From Metopolophium dirhodum (lineage: Eukaryota > Arthropoda > Insecta > Hemiptera > Aphididae): 64,000 bases of DNA. Position numbers and translations under genes: made by a program. Positions 58,579 to 64,000 of this stretch are shown here, piece after piece. Position 1 is the stretch's first letter. Each line of letters begins with the position of its first letter. Below the pieces are notes generated by a model. That model did not search any database and had not been told where the DNA came from. It saw only the letters and a program-made list of their open reading frames with translations. The stretch is from positions 19,487,145 through 19,551,144 of the forward strand of contig NC_083560.1 in NCBI RefSeq assembly GCF_019925205.1, in the 5' to 3' direction.

Positions 58579-59122
58579 GTGGTTAGTCCAAAATGAACCT
58601 TTTCCATACATTTTTCACGTTTTATGCCAAAACTTACTATTGCCCGTATTAAAAAAATAGGCACCAATCATTAACTATAGCAAAACGAACTATTTCCAAA
58701 AAGTTCTTTTACCCGTGTTGTAGTTGTACCCGTTTGTATAATACAACACGTACTAAAATTTGATTTTAAACATTTTAATAAAGTTTAAATTAAATATAAA
58801 CATATTATTCTAGAATATTTAACACATTTGAATCGTTTTAAATATTAATAATATATTATAAAATAGTTTTTAATTCAAAATTATTTGTCTGTTTATTAAT
58901 GATTTGTTTTTGTTGGAAATGTTAAGATGCAGAAAATCGCTTCTCCCGAAAAATCAGTATTTTGGCAATAGTACGTTTTTGATTTCCAACACGACGATAC
59001 CCTAACCCAACCCGATATAAGGACCGCGTTCATGAAATAATAAATATGTTTTTCATTAAGATAACTATGATAAATGTATTTTGTAGATACCTAGTTTTAG
59101 GCCAGAGTGGCGTTATTTAATA

Positions 59123-59863
59123 CGTGGGTCTAGAATGAAAAGGTTTTAAATTATTTTTTTGTCCAAAAGTCACTTTTTAACTAAAATGGCTTTAGAATGC
59201 AAAGGCGAATCTTTTAAGCTATCATTTATGATTATACGATCATTGTTGACATTTTTTTTTAAAGTAAAAGGTTCTAAATCTTCAAAAATTAAATTATAAA
59301 CTCAATTTAATGAAATTGAAAACGCTCGGTTAATAGAACCAAATCAATACGTTAGTATCAAAATGAATCTAATGAAATTAATCACTACCAAAAGTACCTA
59401 ATAATTATTACACTAATCCATATTCAACAGAATTTGACGATTGAGATACAGATTTCGATGTTTTACAATATTATTACATTGTTTTTTTTAGAAGATTGGT
59501 AGCAATGAAAAAGCATTATCCTAAAAAGGATTCTGCTAACAGTAATAAAAATAAAAAATAAGAAAGAAAAAGTTCTAGTTAAATATATTTTTTTTTATTT
59601 TAGGATGAAAAGGTTCTAATATTGTAGAACCTTTACATACTAACCATTTCATAATTTGTATTTTATTAATTTAAATACAAACTAAACAGATAATTATAAT
59701 TATTATAATGTTGTGAATTAAACTATACAAGTTGCTGCATGCCTCAGAACTTTAATTTTTAAAAAATGTTCTTCAATGAGTAAAATATTTAAACTCAAAC
59801 CTAAAATTATTACTCTCCTGGACAATTTCATAAAAACGATTTAGAACCTTTTCTAGACCCACG
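59123..59863. mobile_element. MITE-like element with about 30-bp inverted ends
   Basis: Left CGTGGGTCTAGAATGAAAAG and right TTTTCTAGACCCACG, continuing inward as AGGTTCTAAAT/ATTTAGAACCT, form terminal inverted repeats of about 30 bases. ATTA lies beside both ends (inferred from the better-preserved left flank of copy 1), suggesting a short AT-rich target duplication. The superfamily is uncertain. Non-coding. Confidence 0.65.
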
Positions 59864-59986
59864 ATTACGCTAACTCCCGACAACGATTCCCACTTTGTTC
59901 GCGTAGTTTTATGTAGTAAATATATTAGTAAATAATAATATGCTTGGTACCTACATACCTACCAACAAATCTTTTTTGAATTACAG

Positions 59987-60171
59987 AGTATCTTCGTGAT
60001 GGAGTCTGCCAGAAAGAAATGCAAGATCACCCTGAGTGCCAAATAATTTTGGAAATTAAACATATGTGTCACTTCCACAAAACCTATACTTCAAAATTAT
60101 TAAGTTGCCTTCATGGCTATGCAACCAAAGTATTGATTTGGGTTTTTAAAAACCACGTAAAATGTTCTTAA
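59987..60171 (+). CDS. Coding-like segment E2 (unknown Cys/His-rich protein)
   Basis: Follows a convincing acceptor, CTTTTTTGAATTACAG, ending at 59986. The 61-residue frame reads YLRDGVCQKEMQDHPECQII, LEIKHMCHFHKTYTSK, LLSCLHGYATKVLIWVFKNH then VKCS and TAA. Five Cys and several His residues make a metal-binding or disulfide-rich C-terminus plausible. The frame begins with two bases of a split codon, as expected for an internal phase. The left D2 copy is decayed. No family recognised; upstream exons cannot be identified by eye. Confidence 0.42.
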
Positions 60172-60929
60172 TATTCTACTTACTTACAATATTTTACTAT
60201 ATCAATGACAATAATATGTACAATTTGAAAGAAAAAATATTGATATTTCAAATAATTCTAAAAAATAAGCTACTTGACTTAGATAAATGTTTTGATTATC
60301 AAAATTGTTCTTGTACCCAGCTTAACAAATAGGCTATTTTGATTGTACCGAACAAATTTAAATCAAATTTTAAATTTTTATTTTTAGTGTTAAATCATAA
60401 AAATCATTTTTTGGATAATATATGTGTAGCGCATTTGGCTATAAATCTTACATAAAAAAATTATATTTAAATATTGATTAGAACAAAAGTTATTCCAAAA
60501 ATCAATTCTATCTGTTACACCCTGCATAGTAGAAGCGCTCTGCGCTTGTTCGCCAGTACCTACTGTATCTAATATTACAGGAATAGATTATTACGGTGTG
60601 ATCAAATACGCTGAAGTTCAGTGTTGTACTAATAAAATATATATCGCAAACACACGCACGCATATAAATAAAAAAACCATACACAGATGTTTAGTTATTA
60701 TTAATTCCGGATCATGATATAATAAAGAACATATAATATATATATATAATTATATAAGATATATAATTTTTATGTAATTTGTATAATAATATTTACTATG
60801 TAAGAAATATTTCTATAGTATTTTGCATTACCTAATCTACATTATAATAATGAATCGTGATTTTGGAGACGAAGGCTTCCGTTTCTATAAACAGCTGATT
60901 ATAGTATTTCAATGTTGTTTTCAGCAACC

Positions 60930-61118
60930 ATGATTTTAAATATCATACGAATAATTAATAATAATAATAATTTTTCTCAAATTACCTACTTAAAGTCACT
61001 TTTCTTTGAATGTATCAAATACCGTAAATTTCTCAATAAACGTAGACGAAATCAAAACCATTATTCATCCAAATTCATATTATCTTTGAGTTTCTACATA
61101 AACATATTATGTAGATAG
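60930..61118 (+). CDS. Coding-like segment E3, copy 2
   Basis: Follows TTTTCAG (60918-60924). It shares with 19473-19712 the Asn run (five instead of six), SQITYLKSLFFECIKYRKFL, NKRRRNQNHYS and FILSLSFYINIL, then stops at TAG 61116. Nearly all differences in the first 60 codons keep the frame open. Same caution as for copy 1. Confidence 0.3.
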   Translation: MILNIIRIINNNNNFSQITYLKSLFFECIKYRKFLNKRRRNQNHYSSKFILSLSFYINILCR

Positions 61119-62017
61119 CGAAGACACAAATCTATAAATCTATTTTCATTAATATTTAATACTTAACTAAGTAAAGGTGTTTACTGTACTTTCTACTATA
61201 ATTTTAAATTTATATTTGTTTTTTACTATCTTTCATTAATATGAATTAATATTTCATGAAATTTCAGAGCCCCAAAATAGATAATACTGATCAATCAATA
61301 TATAAATTAGAAAATATAAAAGAGAGTAAAATAGTTAGCTCACCGAAAAAACGTTGATATTAATTATGTTAGTTGCAATTATACCGGTATACCGTAGTTT
61401 ATAGCCATTTTCCCACAATATATTCCATATTAGTGTTAGTAATTCCAATATCTCATTCGTGCTTAAACTTAAGATTATTACAATATATTTGATTTCTTGT
61501 ACAATATATATATATATATACTACTTCAGTAATTTATTACGTATATTTTATCTCCAACACCATGTTTATAATATTCGCTCAAAATATTATTTATTTTGAA
61601 TATTTTCCAGTTATTTTTATATTTTCTTTTCATTTTCAGTGTATATGTAATGTATATCTCCCAATTTTATAATATCTAAAAAAAAAAGTTTTCTTTTATC
61701 TATTTATTTCTATTTTTTATTATGGCTTTTTATTATTAATTTATTTATCAATTATTTAAATTTTTTTCTACATTAATGTTTGTTTGCTCATTTTTTTATC
61801 TTATTAATTCAAATTTGAGTGTACAACTTTTATGCACTTAAAGATGCGTTCAAACATTTAGACTTATTAAATTTATTATGTTCATCTATACCTATTTTTC
61901 TTAATAATGTGTTTTTTTATAAGTTATAAATTCAAAATTGTGTTTTTATTGATTTTAAATACATTTTTTAAGTTTTTTAGGGCATTTTTTTAAGGCATTA
62001 AGTAGTGTTTTTTTAGG

Positions 62018-62252
62018 CAGTGGCGTGGCGAACTTCATTAACTTATAAGGCACAATAATTTATATTAGTAATTATAAATACTTATATAAATAATTACGTA
62101 TTTCCTTAAATGGTAACTGAGAATGATTGGCTTAGTCTTAGTGAGTACTTAATAAATTATTTATTATAGGTGAATTTCCCCTAGTCTCCAGGACACCCAC
62201 CACCCTTTAGCTGAGGCACGTGCCTCAAATAAAGTCCTTCGTCACGCCACTG
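62018..62252. mobile_element. hAT-type MITE, duplicate of 20658-20893
   Basis: Same ends and left flank TTTTTAGG; the right flank has mutated to TTTTATGG. Inherited through the segmental duplication. Confidence 0.9.
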
Positions 62253-62447
62253 TTTTATGGACATTTTTCTTATTTTTGATGGCATAAAGGCCCATCGTTA
62301 CATTTTATAATTTTGTTCAAAATATTACAACAATTTTCTATAGGTATCTATACAAAGTTCATAATAAACAAATATACAAAAAAAAATATGTATTTAAAAT
62401 ATACAAGTATATAATTTATAGGTAGGTATAGGTAGGTACCTATATTA

Positions 62448-62590
62448 TAATGGCAGCTAAAGTGTCCTTTTATTTTTATCTTAAAAATAATAGTTTGAGA
62501 GTTGAGCAATTATACTTGGCCGCATTATTTTCCTTACAAGGTTATACTACATAGGAACACATTAAAATTGCGTGACAATATAATATTGTA
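62448..62590. repeat. D1-type arm segment present only in this D2 copy
   Basis: GCAGCTAAAGTGTCCTTTTA through CGTGACAATATAATATTG is the reverse complement of D1 at about 6140-6335 and 42205-42405. It is missing at the equivalent place in the left D2 copy (about 21085), which supports the inverted-arm relation. Confidence 0.7.
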
Positions 62591-63054
62591 TTTTCATCGT
62601 AAATATAAGTAGTAGTTAAATTGTCACCAAAAATTATGATTAAGTATATACTGCAGACTACGTACCCACCTACGGTTTTTATTACGTTATGACTTATGTC
62701 GTAGAGGTACGTATATATTTATGACCCATAACTAATCGGCACAATACTACGATAATAATCATATATGAATTGGAATTTTCTTCGTAAATAGTTCAGCTGT
62801 ACAATTGTACACCTATATACTGGTCTCCAAAAGAGTTAAATTGGTGTTTTAATTTCTTAATTGTTGACTTTGAAGTTTTAAATTATCATATTTCATCACA
62901 TGTTTTTCAATTTTTATGAAAAACTGGCATAAAATAGTACATATTTATTGTTTTTTTTTTTTAGTAGATGGTACTTACTGAATTTTACATTAGTATGCAA
63001 TAAAATAGTTTAATTTTACAAATTGACTATCTCCATTTAATTTAATTTTGTTGC

Positions 63055-63180
63055 TTTTTAGGGTTCCGTCCGTCTTCAGGCTGTATCTCATGAACCGTGA
63101 AAGTTAGACAGTTGACATTTTCACAGATGATGTATTCCAGTTGCCGCTGTAACAACAAATACTAAAAATCCGTTAGAGTT
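63055..63180. mobile_element. CATGAACCGTGA-signature repeat, left part
   Basis: GGGTTCCGTCCGTCTTCAGG, CTGTATCTCATGAACCGTGA, TTTCACAGATGATGTATTCC and AACAACAAATACTAAAAA. The right half is deleted here relative to 21551-21925. Confidence 0.55.
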
Positions 63181-63429
63181 CAGTACCTACTCAGGGTGCT
63201 TCCAAAAATGTATATTATATTTTTGATTAAAAGGCTATTTTCTGCCAGCGACTACTGAGTCAATACATAGTTTTAATTTTGTGATACTATTATTTTATAA
63301 CACGTTACCAATGATCAAACTTTGTGCTGTAAACTACAGTTTTCAAGCCTTTTCCACATTCATAGTTGTAGAAATTACGTATACCTAACATAATATTATC
63401 GTTGTACAATGGTATTTGAAGTATATTAA

Positions 63430-64000
63430 AAATCCATAGTCCCAATTTTTTTTTACAAGCATTTAATGTTCAAATCTTGTCCAAATACGTAAAAGTCACG
63501 AAAATGTGCAAGTTATTTTGAGTTAGAAATTCATAATTATTATTCTTTTTGAATCTATGATTTGTAAATATAATATAAAATTCCGCATGAGTCTTGCTAC
63601 CTTTATCAAAAAAAAAAATGTCTACAAGAAAGTCAAATTAATTTTTATGAGCGGTTGAAGTTCATATTTGTACAACATTGGATATTCACTCAATTTCACA
63701 TGTAACGATTTTTTATTTTGTTGTAATTCAAAACGAATAACTGTAGATACATGAAAATTTGACTGAATGTTTTATATTAGCATTTTCTATACACCATAAC
63801 ATTTTCCAAATATTTTGACTTCTTTTGAGCTGTTTACGGACATTTTCAGTTGCCATTTTATTTAGTTTTTTTTCTATAAATATCAATAAAATTTTATCTG
63901 TTGGGTAAAAAAGCTTGAAAATTTAATAGAAGGCTCCTAGGTTATTTTTTCAAAGGCAGATGAAAAAATTTAAAAATTTTTAGTCACAGTTTTTATTTAT
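63430..64000 (-). repeat. Family Q repeat, inverted, running off the window
   Basis: AAGCATTTAATGTTCAAATC, TTTCTATACACCATAACATT and CTGTTGGGTAAAAAAGCTTG are Q landmarks in reverse complement. The 3' end is outside the window. Confidence 0.7.

Larger units (their letters stand above)
56930..63583. repeat. Segmental duplication block D2, right copy
   Basis: Direct match to 15405-23430 with the differences listed for the left copy. The full SINE, full MITE and fuller E2 segment are here. A unique 500-base stretch (61405-61860) replaces the sequence at 19950-20540. Confidence 0.87.

Overview
This is a strongly AT-rich, gene-poor animal (insect) window. The recurrent TACCTA/AGGTAGGTA motifs, the element families present (Copia with a half-tRNA primer site, an OTU-bearing Gypsy-type element, tRNA-derived SINEs, hAT, piggyBac and pogo elements) and several very abundant AT-rich dispersed repeats suggest an aphid (Hemiptera, Aphididae). 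That assignment is an inference from sequence style, not from a marker gene. I see no intact, confidently functional host gene, no true tRNA or rRNA gene and no bacterial-type operon. Almost everything is transposon, repeat or decayed coding sequence.

The dominant structure is a segmental duplication. Three blocks occur twice in the same order and orientation: D1 (5038-8360 and 41415-44585), K (8443-9953 and 50883-52247) and D2 (15405-23430 and 56930-63583). An ancestral unit of roughly 18-22 kb therefore seems to have been copied about 36-42 kb away. Within each unit D1 and part of D2 are inverted copies of each other (about 5395-7380 against 18640-22190), so each unit carries long inverted arms. 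Insertions present in only one copy date later events. The left copy gained an OTU-bearing LTR retrotransposon (11881-15372, minus strand) and a short LINE with a 14-bp target duplication. The right copy gained a 2.9-kb locally duplicated block with SINEs (45.6-50.3 kb) and a piggyBac-type MITE (53403-54149).

Layout. 1-5035: two arrays of a GC-rich composite repeat flanking an AT-rich degenerate repeat cluster that holds an hAT-type MITE. 5038-23430: left segmental copy. 23430-28975: a decayed minus-strand retroelement-like region of unknown family with an LTR-like right end, abutting a truncated plus-strand Copia element (LTR, primer site, gag start). 28976-41414: repeats, including a 4.1-kb-spaced tandem duplication (32728-35872 and 36836-38710), a solo LTR, a fold-back MITE and a LINE 3' tail. 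41415-63583: right segmental copy. 63430-64000: an inverted copy of a very abundant dispersed repeat, here called family Q, which has about ten copies in the window and carries GATTCTGAGCG at one end and its reverse complement at the other.

The candidates most worth checking are the OTU-protease-plus-zinc-finger module in the retrotransposon, three coding-like segments conserved between the two D2 copies, a 185-codon minus-strand frame interrupted by four stops but no frameshift, and the palindromic Copia LTR.
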